From Anoplopoma fimbria (Eukaryota > Chordata > Actinopteri > Perciformes > Anoplopomatidae), in contig NC_072450.1 of the NCBI RefSeq assembly GCF_027596085.1, positions 31,835,676 to 31,899,675 of the forward strand: a stretch of DNA of 64,000 nucleotides, given 5' to 3'. The translations under genes were made by a program, and so were the position numbers. Positions 42,272-53,379 of the stretch are shown here, one piece after another. Every line of letters begins with the position of its first letter. The stretch's first letter is position 1. Below the pieces are notes generated by a model. It was given only the letters and a program-made list of their open reading frames with translations. It was not told where the DNA came from and ran no database searches.

Positions 42272-44284
42272 CTGCAAGTGGTTAAATCACCACTACAAAA
42301 GATGAGCAGCTGTTTCTGGTTCCTTGATTTAAAAAAAAGTCCGTAGTACAAAAACCCAAGGGTGTACTTCAATAAAACACATCCAATCACCAAGGTCGAA
42401 ATGCTGTTGAATATGCAGCTAATGGAAAGCAGGACCTAAATACCTGTTTTTAACTTTTTTTGTTTTGTTATTAAAGTTCAAAGTATGTGTACAGGTATGA
42501 ATAGTTGTGACTGGTGATTGTGTTTTGTTGAAATGCCTGAATATCCAGTGGTTGTGCTGCAAACCAATTTGCCTATGGGGACAAACGCAGTATCTATCTG
42601 TCTGTCGGTCTGTATAGAGTTTCTACCAGAGACCAAAAATGAAGTCTTATAAAATGATATTATTTGGATATGTCAAATTTTATTTATTTATTTAAGCTCA
42701 GAACATATAAAAAGAAGAACATTGGATTGAAACATCTGACTGTGGAGATTAGACTTTACTAAGCACGCAAGGGAGAAAAAAAAAATGACTTGAAGCGTGA
42801 GGTGGCTGTGATGATGCACTCGTGCGTATATCTCGGATTCAGTGTGGATTAATACAGTTAAAATAAGGAGGAAGTGCATCGGTTTCATGACACAATAAAT
42901 TTTTTGTGAGGATGAGTTCGGCAGCTGTGAAGCACTATTGTGATGCTGCGTGAAGGGAGGGGGACGCGCTTCAAATCAAAATTGAACTGGACTTTTATCA
43001 GCTCCACAATGACACGGTGAAGCCTTGACCAATCTATATATAGCACAACTAGAAAAAACCAGCGGCATCTTGCCGTAAAATTTAGCTGTCGGTTTCGTTG
43101 CTTTTGTTGCTCGTAGACTGAACATCTGCAGCAATCGTAGTATTTTCAATCAGTTTGGTGTCCGCCATACCAAACTGACTGCTGTGACGTGAGCCTATAT
43201 TATCATTACCCAGGAGAATTTTGAGTTTATGAGTTTAAAAAAACATTGACGAGATCATTGCACCTCATTAAAAGAAAACTTTTGGTTTGGAATATACAAT
43301 AAGGGAACATAACTTTTGGAGCCTCCAGGGGAGAGTCAGTGAGAGAGAAAGAGAGGGCGAGAGGGACAGGTATAAGTGAAAGTAGAGGAGGTGAGCCAAT
43401 CGAGAAACACTTCCTACATGGTTCAGGAGACTAATTATACAAGAAGGCCAAGCTAAGTCGACCACTTCAGAGAGTCTGCAGGCTACACAGGGACCAAGCG
43501 ACATGGATACCCCATTCAGAGGAGGGAAACAGCTTCTCATGCATGCCTTATTACCCTAAAGACCCGCGTCTGTGGCAGATAAGTCACCTACTCCTTCTAG
43601 CCATGCTCCTCTGCGGACACAGATCCTGTAATGATACATTTCACTTCTGGCGATTTCCAGTTTGATGGGTAGAAATGTGAAAACAAAAAAAAGGAAAAGT
43701 GTGCAGTATGGGACATCATCTCTGACCCCCATCAAAGAGTTCTCACTTCACATCTCGTGGTAAGGCGAAGCAGTGCCAACCCCTCATTTTCCTGCTGTCC
43801 ATCTCTAATGGGATTTGGGTTTTATATTAAGTCCACCTTCCCCTTCCCTCCCTCCCTTTGTCCTGACACTGTGGTGTGAGTGATTTGCATTTTAAAAGTG
43901 GCTAAATCCACAGAGCAGGCTTCAAATAGGATTGTGTGCGCCTTTCACTGTTAAACAGGGCCTTCCAGGTAAGCCTGTCCTGTAAAATGACAGAAGAGGT
44001 GAGGGGTGCGGTTATGTAAGCCAGCGCTTACACGCACACTCGCTCACAAGAGGAAGCTCTCTTAGATCGTCTTGTACAAGTCAGTAAGGCTGATTTTTTC
44101 TCTCTCAGAATTACTGCTGGCCAGTCTACAACCAAAGGCACCAGCTGAATGTCACTGGGGGTCTTCCATGAACACGAACAGTCAATGCGCTGTGTTTTTG
44201 CACACCGCTTTCATTATTTACAATAATGAAGTTGGGGGAATGAGATTCTGTTAAATAAATGATTCAAAGGTCAGGTGCATGGTA
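42272..44284. other. Non-coding stretch, no gene recognised
   Basis: A GA-rich patch lies near 43335-43375. The segment at about 42690-43200 reads like an old repeat, but no second copy was found in the window. No exon was recognised. Confidence 0.4.
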
Positions 44285-44990
44285 GCATCAGTTACATGAA
44301 GCATTAAACTGCTATCAGCTTTACAGTCTATCATATGAGCTTCTGAAGCTATGTTTAAAGTGCATGATAGCACCACAGGATATTACAGCATGGTTAAAAG
44401 TGAAATAAATGTAGCAGATATTAATGCGTTTAGCACATGTGACACAGTTATAAAACATGACTATAAGTCTACATGTCAATACTCACATGCTGATGATTAA
44501 CAGGTTACTTTAACCATGTTCACCATCTCACTTTAGTGTGTCAGTATGGTAACATTTGCTAATAAGCATTGAAAACAAACTACAGCTGAGGCTGATGGGA
44601 GTATCATTCGTTTTGCAGATATTTGGTCATTAATCAAAGTATTTAACAAATAAAAATTGTGACTCTCAAGATGAATAGTCATCTAAAAAGTGATTACAGT
44701 TCAAACCATCCAGCTGTTGCTGAGACATCTCACTGTGAATCAAGACTGCAAGCCTCATGGTGGCCCTAGAGGAAAAGTCAGGGGATCACTTAAGTCATTA
44801 GGAGTCATCCTCTGGGATTTTGTCTGTACAAAATGGTGTGCCAATCCATCTCGTAGATGTTGAGATTTTTAATGGAATATGTGAACATTTTGACCTGAAG
44901 GTGGAACTAGAGGAAAAGTCAGAAGATCGCCAAAGTCAATAGGTGTCAACCTCTGGGGACCGTGAATGTCGCTACAAAATTGTATCCAGT
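44285..44990 (+). repeat. Dispersed teleost repeat ('tagcatgctaatg' family)
   Basis: Contains catgctgatgattaacaggt, gctgaggctgatgggagta, two rounds of ctagaggaaaagtcag, and gtctgtacaaaatggtg. It is the longest copy of the family in the window and shows the internal duplication of the 'aggaaaagtcag' module. Confidence 0.75.
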
Positions 44991-45799
44991 AATTGTTATA
45001 TATTAAAAATGTAAGTTTTGGATCAAAATCTGAAAGGCTCAGTTCTATTCCATTTTTCTCAACCCAGTGTAATAAAGCATTAATTCACAGTGCGACCAAG
45101 ATGAAATGCCTGTCCCTAATTTATTGGCATGCATCTGTCAGCGTGTGGTCTTTGTCATGCACTCAATCTCAATCTGGCTGACATGTTCAGTGTCATAGCT
45201 AATTACATAAGTAATACATTGGTCCATTAGTAGCTGCCTCAACAACCCTAGACTAATTTCTACCATAACTACTTCGGACATTTGCATGAACAAAGCCATG
45301 TCAAGAATGTTGTCCACATTTTTAGGAAATTTTACTTTTTCTGAGCCATTCACTAAAGATTCACAACTGTATTATAATCTGGTAAAGTAATATTGGCATA
45401 GGAAGTCTATGGGAGATCCCTGTGCTTCCCTCTGCTCCGATGGTTTAGGATTTTTGTTGGTGGTGAGGTGACAAGTAGTGACAGGTAGAACAAAATAGTA
45501 CCAAAGATGTTGATACTTTTTGTGCGGAAGCATTTGTAATAGGAGCTGTATTGATACTAGCTAATTCTTAACACACACACTTTTTGGGGTTTTCTCACAG
45601 GTTTACAGAAAATGTTTGATTGTAACCCAAAGTTATAACCAAATAATGTGTTGACCGTCCCCTGACCATATCCCTCACAGCCCACAATGTTTTTGCAGAT
45701 CAGTATCCCTAATAAGGACATTCATAATTGTAAAATGTGCATCTGATGATTAACGTCTAAAAACCAAGAAGTGTGCCCTTTATGTATCATAGCATGTCA

Positions 45800-46402
45800 A
45801 GCTCCTCTCTTGTGGAACGAGCTTCCAGCTTCAGTCTGGGGGCCAGACACACTCACCACATGTAGGGGTAGGCTTAAGACTTTATTCTTTGACATTGCTT
45901 ATAGTTAGGGCTGGCTCAGGTTTGTCTTGGACCAGCCCCTAGATATGCTGCTGTAGACCTTATTATTAGTCACATTACAATTACTATAACTCTCTTTACT
46001 CCTACTCCATTTATTATCTTTCTATTATATCAACTGCTGCTGTTATTATTATTAGTATGTTTTTATATTATTATTTTCACTATTATGTCTGCTACTACTG
46101 CAATTACTACTCTCATTGTATATATATATCACATGAATTGACTATGAAGTTATTTTTTAATGTTGTTCTGTGCACATGACATCTGTTGCACTGCTGCCCA
46201 TCCAGAGAGAGGGATCACTCCTCAGTTGCTCTCCCTGAGGTTTCTTCCTCCATGTGTCCCCATTTAAGTGTTGTTTTTTTTAATCCGTTTATCCTTATCC
46301 TTAATGGGAGGGTCCTGGGACAGAGGATGTCATTTGCTGTACAGATTGTAAAGCCCCTGATTTTGTGACATAGGGCTATAGAGATTAAATTGAATTGGAA
46401 AA
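45800..46402 (-). repeat. Dispersed repeat, inverted relative of the 54.1-kb copy
   Basis: gttagggctggctcaggttt and ggaccagcccctagatatgc are the reverse complement of text near 54630-54680. At the other end, acagattgtaaagcccctga and gagattaaattgaattgg mirror the start of the 54.08-kb copy. The middle differs and is enriched in attatta simple repeat. Confidence 0.75.
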
Positions 46403-47213
46403 AAAAAACCAGACACATCTCAACTCCAGGTTCACTTTTCTGGCAAGTAGCTTGACAAGAGACTGAATGACTACCAAAAACAGACATCAAGGGAAAAAAA
46501 TATCATCCACTATAATATTTATGGAGATGCTAAGAGCAGAATTCACAGCAAACATTCTAAGGCTAATCAGGAGAAGAAGTGCATAGTAAGATACTTAAGG
46601 TGTCAGCCAACTTCTATATTGTACTCCAAATTACTACTATTACTAAATATCTTCCCTTCAATAGAGGTGCTTTCAAAGACCTTTACAATGAAAAGTTTGG
46701 TATTGTAACTAGTGTCAATGATACCTACCTATATTCAGTATGAAATTAAACTAAAAGTTAACCTCCAAGGATTTTTTTGAGTTACCAATTCCGCTATATA
46801 TCTCAAAGGATTCAACTGCTTGCTCCCCGTCAAAAATAAAATTAAGGCTCAAAATAAATTTTGTTTATAAAATAAACATTCATATTTTTGTAGTTGTTTA
46901 TTTAGACAGAAAATATCACTCAAACTGCAATTTCAAATACCAACTCAGCGGCAGAATTCTACAATTGGAAATGTAATTAATTAAACATCTGTTTTTTTTG
47001 TTACAATTAAATAGAAATATATTTCATTTTTTTATGTAAACAAGAAAATAACAACATTAACAACCCATGTTTACCTGTCTTTAATCTAGACGTTACATCT
47101 CTAAAAACTGTAAATAAGCATGCAGTATATAACCCTCTTCAACCAGCACAGACACAGAATAAAGCTAAAATATAGACTGGACCTACTTACGCAAGCTCTG
47201 AAGTACATGTACA
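46403..47213. other. AT-rich non-coding DNA downstream of the lectin gene
   Basis: No exon was recognised. On the minus strand an ATTAAA lies at 47080-47085, which could serve as an additional polyadenylation signal for the lectin gene. Confidence 0.4.
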
Positions 47214-48059
47214 CTAGTCATTTATTGAGCAAAAGAAATTCATTCTATCCGAACAGTCCCTCATTGAAAACAGCTTCCCCGTCTTCGACATCGTCCCACA
47301 GTACATCCCATGTGCAGGGCAGGCTGTCAGTTGCTCTGACAGAGGCGTCCCGTTCACCCACAGCCACTCTCCTGCCAGGAAACGTAGACCTATCCACACC
47401 TCTGGCGTCTGGGCATCCAGGATTGCTTTTCCGGCTTCCGAGTTTTTCCCTCCAAAGTCCATGTGCGGGAGATCAAAGCGATGATTTAAGGATGTGGTGC
47501 TTGAATTGGGGTCTGGCTCAAGAGTCCTGCAGTGCTCCAGAGCCTCCTCCCATGTCTTGTTCTCTTTCACCAAGATTGGATTATCATAACATAGAAATGC
47601 ATTTTGGCGATCACAAGGGATATCATGCCAATATCTCCTTCCCAAACCAACACAATTCTCTTCTTCTAAAGGATCACTAGGTTGAGTTTTGTGCCAGTTT
47701 GTAAAGTTGCTTTTCTCTCCATCAGACCAGTTCCAGGTATTTAGATCATCTTTATCTCGTTGGAGACCAATCCAACAGAGTGCATCGAATTGGCATGGAT
47801 GCTGTAGTGCATCAAATTCGTCACTATTTCGAAAAGTGGCCAGGTCAGTATGGTGCTCCCTGCAGTAGTTTTGGGCCAAAGACCAGGTCATTGGGCTCGT
47901 CACATGAACAAACCTTCTGCGTTGGTAAGAGGCCTGCTCGAACAGAGGGAGGTTGAAGATGAAGATGACGATGAAGAGATTGTTGGTTCTGCTCTTCATC
48001 AACATGATTCCACAAATCTGACTTGACTTTGCTCTATGAAACTGTACTTTCAGCGTCAA
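47214..48059 (-). CDS. Secreted protein with two tandem C-type lectin-like domains, single exon
   Basis: The 281-codon frame is open from 48059 to the TAG at 47214-47216. A later start is more likely: Met19 (48005) or Met21 (47999) puts a short basic stretch before the hydrophobic core LFIVIFIFNLPLF (residues 28-40), a good signal peptide. Using Met1 would bury it. CTLD1 spans about 50-158, with WSLAQNYC, the WIGL core (96-99), WNW, NCV and FLC. Its cysteines pair as C66-C157 and C136-C149. CTLD2 spans about 161-281, with TWEEALEHC, VWIGL (221-225), WLWVNG, and C177-C277 and C254-C269. The calcium/sugar site is non-standard: QPS at 126-128 instead of EPN or QPD, and WHD at 144-146 instead of WND, so calcium-dependent sugar binding is doubtful. 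It ends at the last CTLD cysteine plus four residues, so it looks complete. No transmembrane segment follows. Teleost genomes have many such innate-immunity lectins; the ligand here is unknown. It sits beside a large palindrome (48161-51373) that suggests a second, divergent copy. Confidence 0.88.
   Translation of the reverse strand: MTLKVQFHRAKSSQICGIMLMKSRTNNLFIVIFIFNLPLFEQASYQRRRFVHVTSPMTWSLAQNYCREHHTDLATFRNSDEFDALQHPCQFDALCWIGLQRDKDDLNTWNWSDGEKSNFTNWHKTQPSDPLEEENCVGLGRRYWHDIPCDRQNAFLCYDNPILVKENKTWEEALEHCRTLEPDPNSSTTSLNHRFDLPHMDFGGKNSEAGKAILDAQTPEVWIGLRFLAGEWLWVNGTPLSEQLTACPAHGMYCGTMSKTGKLFSMRDCSDRMNFFCSIND
47221..47226 (-). promoter_or_regulatory. AATAAA overlapping the last codons of the lectin gene
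   Basis: On the minus strand, tca-ATA-AAT-gac-TAG contains AATAAA five bases before the stop. Whether it functions is uncertain; cleavage would normally fall 10-30 nt downstream, within a short 3' UTR. An ATTAAA at 47080-47085 is an alternative. Confidence 0.3.
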
Positions 48060-48091
48060 GATCTCGACACTGTATTCCGTTTAACATCGCT

Positions 48092-48101
48092 GCTTAAATA
48101 A
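48092..48101 (-). promoter_or_regulatory. TATA-like box for the lectin gene
   Basis: On the minus strand this reads ttatttaagc, about 90 bases upstream of the favoured start codons. That spacing fits a TATA element with a short single-exon 5' UTR. The next upstream sequence, from 48161, is the start of the inverted repeat. Confidence 0.35.
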
Positions 48102-48160
48102 CTTTTTTTCTATGTGGGTTGGGCCAGCTCAGTAGGACACATTGAGTAAACCACAAGTTT

Positions 48161-49750
48161 CCCAATGTAAGGAGCTGGGACCCATCGTCACTCCTCTGAC
48201 GTCTAACTGACCAATTATATCGTCCACATTAACATGTGTGGGATCACATCAGAACACAAACAACACACAGGCTCACCCAGTGAAGGAAGCTTTTAACTTG
48301 AGCTTTTAATGCCGAATGACCCCTGTGACGTTGCAATGAATGATGTTAGATTATTATTGCTGGTTCATTAACATGTCAGCAGAATTATAACGTTATAGTT
48401 TGTGAAGATGGAGATAACTCATTTAATTATATACTTATTATTTTATTTTAAAAAAGGGCACATAAATTAACTTTTCATATATATACAATTTTTCATCCGT
48501 AGTGGCTTATCATCTGAGGTCCGATGTTACAAGTCACAGATGGTGATTGTTTAAGACACTGTCAACCAACCATCGCATATTTCAGATATTTGTATGTAAA
48601 TAATAACTATAGCAGTCAATTAAATAATAAAAAGGTAAAATAATCTTGAAGTATATGTGGCACAAAATGTCAGTTGCTCTATACTTAAGAAAATGATCTG
48701 ACCCATGTTCCCCAATGCTCACAACATTGTTTTGTGCAATTTGTTTAGGTAAATCAGAGAGCCACGCAAAGCATCTCTTCCTTGCAGTCAAATAGGTCTC
48801 ACATGTAAACTGCAATTCAATGTCATGACAAGGTCAAACAGGGCAGTGAAGAGAACGAACCTGCTTTTGCTTGGATCAACGTGTTGGGTGTTTGCAGCTA
48901 AAGTCCTATAACTAGTCATTTTTTATATTAAAAAAACAAATAATGCACATATCACAGATACATGATTTACACGTTGCTTATGTGTTTTCTTAGCATACAA
49001 CTATAGCACTACAAAGTAGGGACGGGCATGATTGGTCTACTCGTTTCACTCATTTGACAAAATACCAGTATTGCATTGGTGTAACATAACATATTTGATT
49101 GACATACCTTTTCAAACAAACACAATTTGTCAGTGTGAACAAGAACATGCTGCTGTCTCAATGGCCGACTGTGACACATTGTCTGCCAGCTATTGTACAT
49201 TGGTATCTGGTTGTCTTAATATGATCTCTTAGATCTTTTGTGATCATCATTTCCTCCATGCTTGCAAACGCAGCATTTTTCTACTGGGTACTTTACAAAG
49301 GAAGAAGTAATGCCTGATTAATACTTCTCCAGAAAAGCTTGAACAGAGCTTAGATCGCTTACAAGCCGAGAAGACTGATTACCTAATGCAAGGGGGTTCA
49401 GGTTTTTCAGCCCAACCTAAAACCACAAGAGGTCCTAAAATCTTTAAACAATCAGAATACGATATCTTCTAGCAAGTCCTGATTGCATCATTCTACCTTC
49501 ACAACCTTCACAGTTTATAACAAAGAGTAAGATAACACAAATTAATATTCTTCTGAAAGGTACATTTTAATTGATAATGTGTTAGTAGTATACACTTGTT
49601 TTCAGAGGTCTATGCTTTAAAGCATAACGTCTATAAAAAGCAGTTAACATAAAAGTGAGATAATGAATAGAGAATGAAAGTGTCCCCTGCTGAATGGGGC
49701 ATCTGTTTGGATGGAGAGGGGGGCAGATCAAAGTTGAGGTTCAGAAGCAC
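48161..49750. repeat. Left arm of a large imperfect palindrome
   Basis: Reads as the reverse complement of 50222-51373 throughout, apart from a roughly 420-bp insertion at about 48812-49234 and scattered substitutions and indels. Anchors: cccaatgtaaggag (48161) against the last bases before the gap; aatttgtttaggtaaatcag (near 48739) against gatttacctaaacaaat (near 50781); cagtttataacaaag (near 49508) against ctttgttataaactg (near 50415); and gtcccctgctgaatggggca (near 49682) against the match near 50270. The arm begins about 60 bp upstream of the lectin TATA-like box. Confidence 0.9.
48812..49234. other. About 420-bp insertion unique to the left palindrome arm
   Basis: The right arm passes directly from catgtaaactttt to the equivalent of cttttgtgatcatc without this block. 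The insertion has no recognised TE ends or coding frame. It contains atggccgactgtgacaca at 49161-49178, which also occurs in the palindrome spacer at 50193-50210. Either gain on the left or loss on the right would explain it. Confidence 0.6.
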
Positions 49751-50221
49751 AGATTCATTGTAGAGTGACTCTTTGAGATCCATGAATGTCGTCCTCTCCT
49801 CTTCACCCCAGCTCAGGTTGGTTTTATTAATAACCATTAGACAAAAGGGCAGCATTTTATTATTTTTTTTCAAAAAGCAATAGCAGCCCAACAGGGCCCA
49901 AAACACCCCTAACTTTCAACTGGTTTTATATGCCACTCTCTTGTTGCCTCCATTTCGTCCCGTTGTCTGAAAACCCTACCTCTCATGATCCAAATGCTGA
50001 GAGAACTTTCCTGGATTTATAGTGAATCCTGACAGTTTGATCTTATGCAAGATGTCCTCCATGTGAATGAGTGCTCTTGCCATGAGTTTCTGAAGATGAC
50101 AGCGTCTCCCAGGTAAGCTTCGGAAATTGATTCTGCGCCTGTCAAGGTTGGAGAAACCTGGTCTCTCTTGAGACAAGTATGGATGTCTAAGGATGGCCGA
50201 CTGTGACACACAGTAAGGATG
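49751..50221. other. Spacer of the palindrome
   Basis: Unique sequence between the arms. Two overlapping minus-strand frames of about 100 codons extend from the right arm into it but have no recognisable domain. No gene is called. Confidence 0.6.
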
Positions 50222-51373
50222 GTGCTTCTGAACCTCAACTTTGATCTGCCCTTCTCCATCCAAACAGATGCCCCATTCTGCAGGGGACACTTTCGTTTTT
50301 TTTTATTCATTTTTCACACTCTTTTCATGCACTTTTCATGCTCGTATACTACGAGTTTAACAGACTATCAATTAAAATCGACCTTTTAGGGGAATGTACA
50401 TTTGTTTGATCTTACTTTGTTATAAACTGTGAAGGTTGTGAAGGTAGTGGGACACAATTAGACTTGCTAGCATATTTCTTCTTCGGTTTAAGATTTTAGG
50501 AGTTGTGGTTGTTCTAGGTGGGGCTTAAAAGCCTGAACCCACTTGATTATTGTGATCAGAATGACTTGTTTGACCAGAGTTTAGGCTCTGCACAAGCTTT
50601 TCCACAGAAGTATAAATGAGGCATTACCTTGCTGCTACATAAAGTACCCAGTTAAAATGCTGCAATCTGCAAACACGGCAAGCCTACATTTTCAGTCAAG
50701 CACGGGGAAATGCAGATCATAAAAGTTTACATGTGAGGCCTATTTGACTGCAAGGAAGAGATGCTTTGCCTAGCTATCTGATTTACCTAAACAAATAGCA
50801 CAACACAATGCTGTCAACATTAGGAGAACATGGGTCAGATAATTTTCTTAAGTATAAAGCATCTGACTTTTTGTGCCACATACTGTATAATTCAAGATTA
50901 TTTTACCTTATATTATTTAATTGACTGCTATAGTTATTATTCATAAACAAATATCTGAAATATGCGATGGTTGGTTGACAGTGTCTTAGACAATCACCAT
51001 CTGTGACTTGTAACATCTGTCCTCAGAGATAAACCACTACAGATGAAAAATGTTATATATATATATGAAAAGTTAATTTATGTGTACTTTTTAAAAATAA
51101 AATAATAAATATATAAGTAAATTAGTTATCTCAATTTTCACAAACTATAACGTTAAAATTCTACTGACATGTTAATGAACCAGCAATAATAATCTAACAT
51201 CATTCATAGCAATGTCACAGGGGGTCATTCTGTCTCAAGTTAAAGCTTCCTTCTGGGTGAGCCTGTGTGTTGTTTGTGTTCTGATGTGATCCCACATGTT
51301 AATGTGTGGACAATATAATTGGTCAGTTAGATGTCAGAGGAGTGACGATGGGTCCCAGGCTCCTTACATTGGG
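50222..51373. repeat. Right arm of the large imperfect palindrome, truncated by the gap
   Basis: Mirror image of 49750-48161. The match runs right to the final bases before the N block (ctccttacattggg). The natural end of the duplication is therefore not visible. Confidence 0.9.
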
Positions 51374-51473
51374 NNNNNNNNNNNNNNNNNNNNNNNNNNN
51401 NNNNNNNNNNNNNNNNNNNNNNNNNNNNNNNNNNNNNNNNNNNNNNNNNNNNNNNNNNNNNNNNNNNNNNNNN
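51374..51473. other. Assembly gap (100 N)
   Basis: Exactly 100 N, the conventional length for a gap of unknown size. It begins at the point where the mirror image of the lectin promoter and gene would start. Confidence 0.99.
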
Positions 51474-51539
51474 GGCACAAAGCTGTCGGTGCACACAAGC
51501 ATCTTTCACACCTTTAGCCAGAACTAAACAACAGGGTTT

Positions 51540-51910
51540 CCTCTTTCAGTTTTACACCCAGTTCTCTAGGAGATATACGTTGGCCCCATTTGCCACGAGA
51601 ACAATATGCACTCTCCTTAAGCTCTGTTTTGGTCTCCACCAACACCTGAGGAAAATATTTGGGTCTTTAACTGCTGAATGCCCCAACGTGTCCACAAGCT
51701 AGTCACTGACTGTCTGCTGTATCGTGCAAAGCAGGTAATGTACAGTGGGTTTTTAGAGCTTTTTTTTGCTAATAACAGGAACCCTTTAAAATCTTTGCGA
51801 GTTAGCTAAAATTATAAAGTTGTGGGACGGTTAGCTAAATAATAAACTGAAACTCATTTTTAAGCTCTGTAAAGGTGCAAGGAGCTTCAGAGTCAGGTGT
51901 TAATCTCTTT
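51540..51910 (+). repeat. Dispersed repeat ('gctgaatgctcc' type)
   Basis: Phrases such as caacacctgaggaaaatatt, tttaactgctgaatgcccca and acaagctagtcactgactgt read like a common teleost short repeat. Weak relatives occur near 320 and 39078 in this window. Ends not resolved. Confidence 0.35.
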
Positions 51911-53379
51911 GTATAAATGTTTATATTATTATATGCTTTAAGTTTTAATGGTGCAACCAGATTTAGTAAATCACTATTTCAACTAACAGGCTAGCTTTCA
52001 AGACTAAGACCTGTACTAAGTTCTTAAAAGCTAGCTTGTTAGTTGATATAGTGATACTGTCCTAAGGCACACACTTAGTAATGGATTTACAAATAATCGG
52101 TACATTTTCATCTTTTGTCATGAATCATACTCTACATTTCCTGCTTCCAGTATAATGTGGGCAATCCGCTCTTCAAGACTCTGAACATGGGGTTCTACCT
52201 GATGTTAAGATGTGTCCCTCTCCTGATACTGGACCTGCTCCTGGGACCATGTGGGCATAATTACAGCCCACACAGGTCATTACACAGCCCAGATGGATAA
52301 TCGACCTTCACTTAAAGTACTGAGCCTTTTTCATCCTTTTTCACACAAATTGGGAGCTTTTTTGTGTGACTGTCTTCATTCTGATGTCATGTGTCTTCCT
52401 GTCTACAGTGACAAAAAAGAGATGATGGACCCTCCAGCAAGATCTGAAACGTAACCCGACCCCACCTGTGGTTCTGCTTGGTTACTCCCACTTGTTGAAG
52501 AGTTCCTTTGGTGACAGATCTCCCAGGGGACCTTGCCCTTGATGTCAAGTTCTGTGGGCTTCAGCCCGAAGACCTCTACAATGATTTCACACTTGGTTAA
52601 CAAGGCTGTGCAATAGATAGAATATATCGTGTTTTCACAATGGAGAAATAGTATTTGGCTTTTTCGCTTGAAATCACACTAATGCAATGTCCTATAAATA
52701 TTCCCTTGGAGTTAAACTGAAGACAGTATGAGAGAAATATGATTCAGAAATGACCATCACTCATGTTTAGTATATAGTCATTCCCATCTGGTTTGAAGTA
52801 ATAATTTAATATAAGTAATTGCCTGCTTTAATGAATATCATTCTCCAATCACATCACATTGCTACTCAGGTGAAATGTTACATAAATATCAACCATGTAG
52901 TCAAAACACATGAGCCTACAGTGGAAACCTAAACTACACCAATAGTTGGTTTCATTCTTTTTGTCAGCAAAAATATATTATATCTAGACTTTTTGGACAA
53001 TGCATTTATAAGTTAATTTACCGTAAGATATTTGCACAATACCATATGAATTTAATGCACAAAAGTATTACAGCTTGAATAAAAACATCCAGGCTTCTTG
53101 GACTTTCACTGTACACGTAAGTGACTAAAACGATTGAAATCAGAGAGCTTATGTCCTTCTTTGACTCCAGTCTAGAAGGGCTGCTGTAAGTTTTTACAAG
53201 CTTCCAGATCTCACCTTGTTTTCTGAGTTTGAAAATTGGAGCTTCCAATGTTTTTTGGCATAAAAGAAAGAACTTTCAGTACTAATCCAGGAAATAGAGT
53301 GCCCTATATATAGAGAGGTGGAAAGTGACAGTGTGAGTACTGAGGGACATCAAAGTTGACCCTCGTCTGCTGACCTTTC
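51911..53379. other. Non-coding stretch with one unassigned exon-like segment
   Basis: At about 52150-52260 a segment preceded by ctgcttccag is open and reads with a hydrophobic run (FYLMLRCVPLLILDLLLG). It resembles a pseudoexon, but no partner exon or family was recognised. The rest shows nothing. Confidence 0.3.

Noticed and set aside
47120..47680. 186-codon plus-strand open frame
   Set aside because: It is antisense to the lectin gene and arises from its coding sequence.
50017..50310. Two overlapping minus-strand frames of about 100 codons in the palindrome spacer
   Set aside because: No recognisable domain, and neither continues as a matching frame in the left arm.
52150..52450. Two exon-like segments with ttccag and ctacag acceptors
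   Set aside because: No protein family was recognised, the donors are not clear, and no compatible phase could be established.
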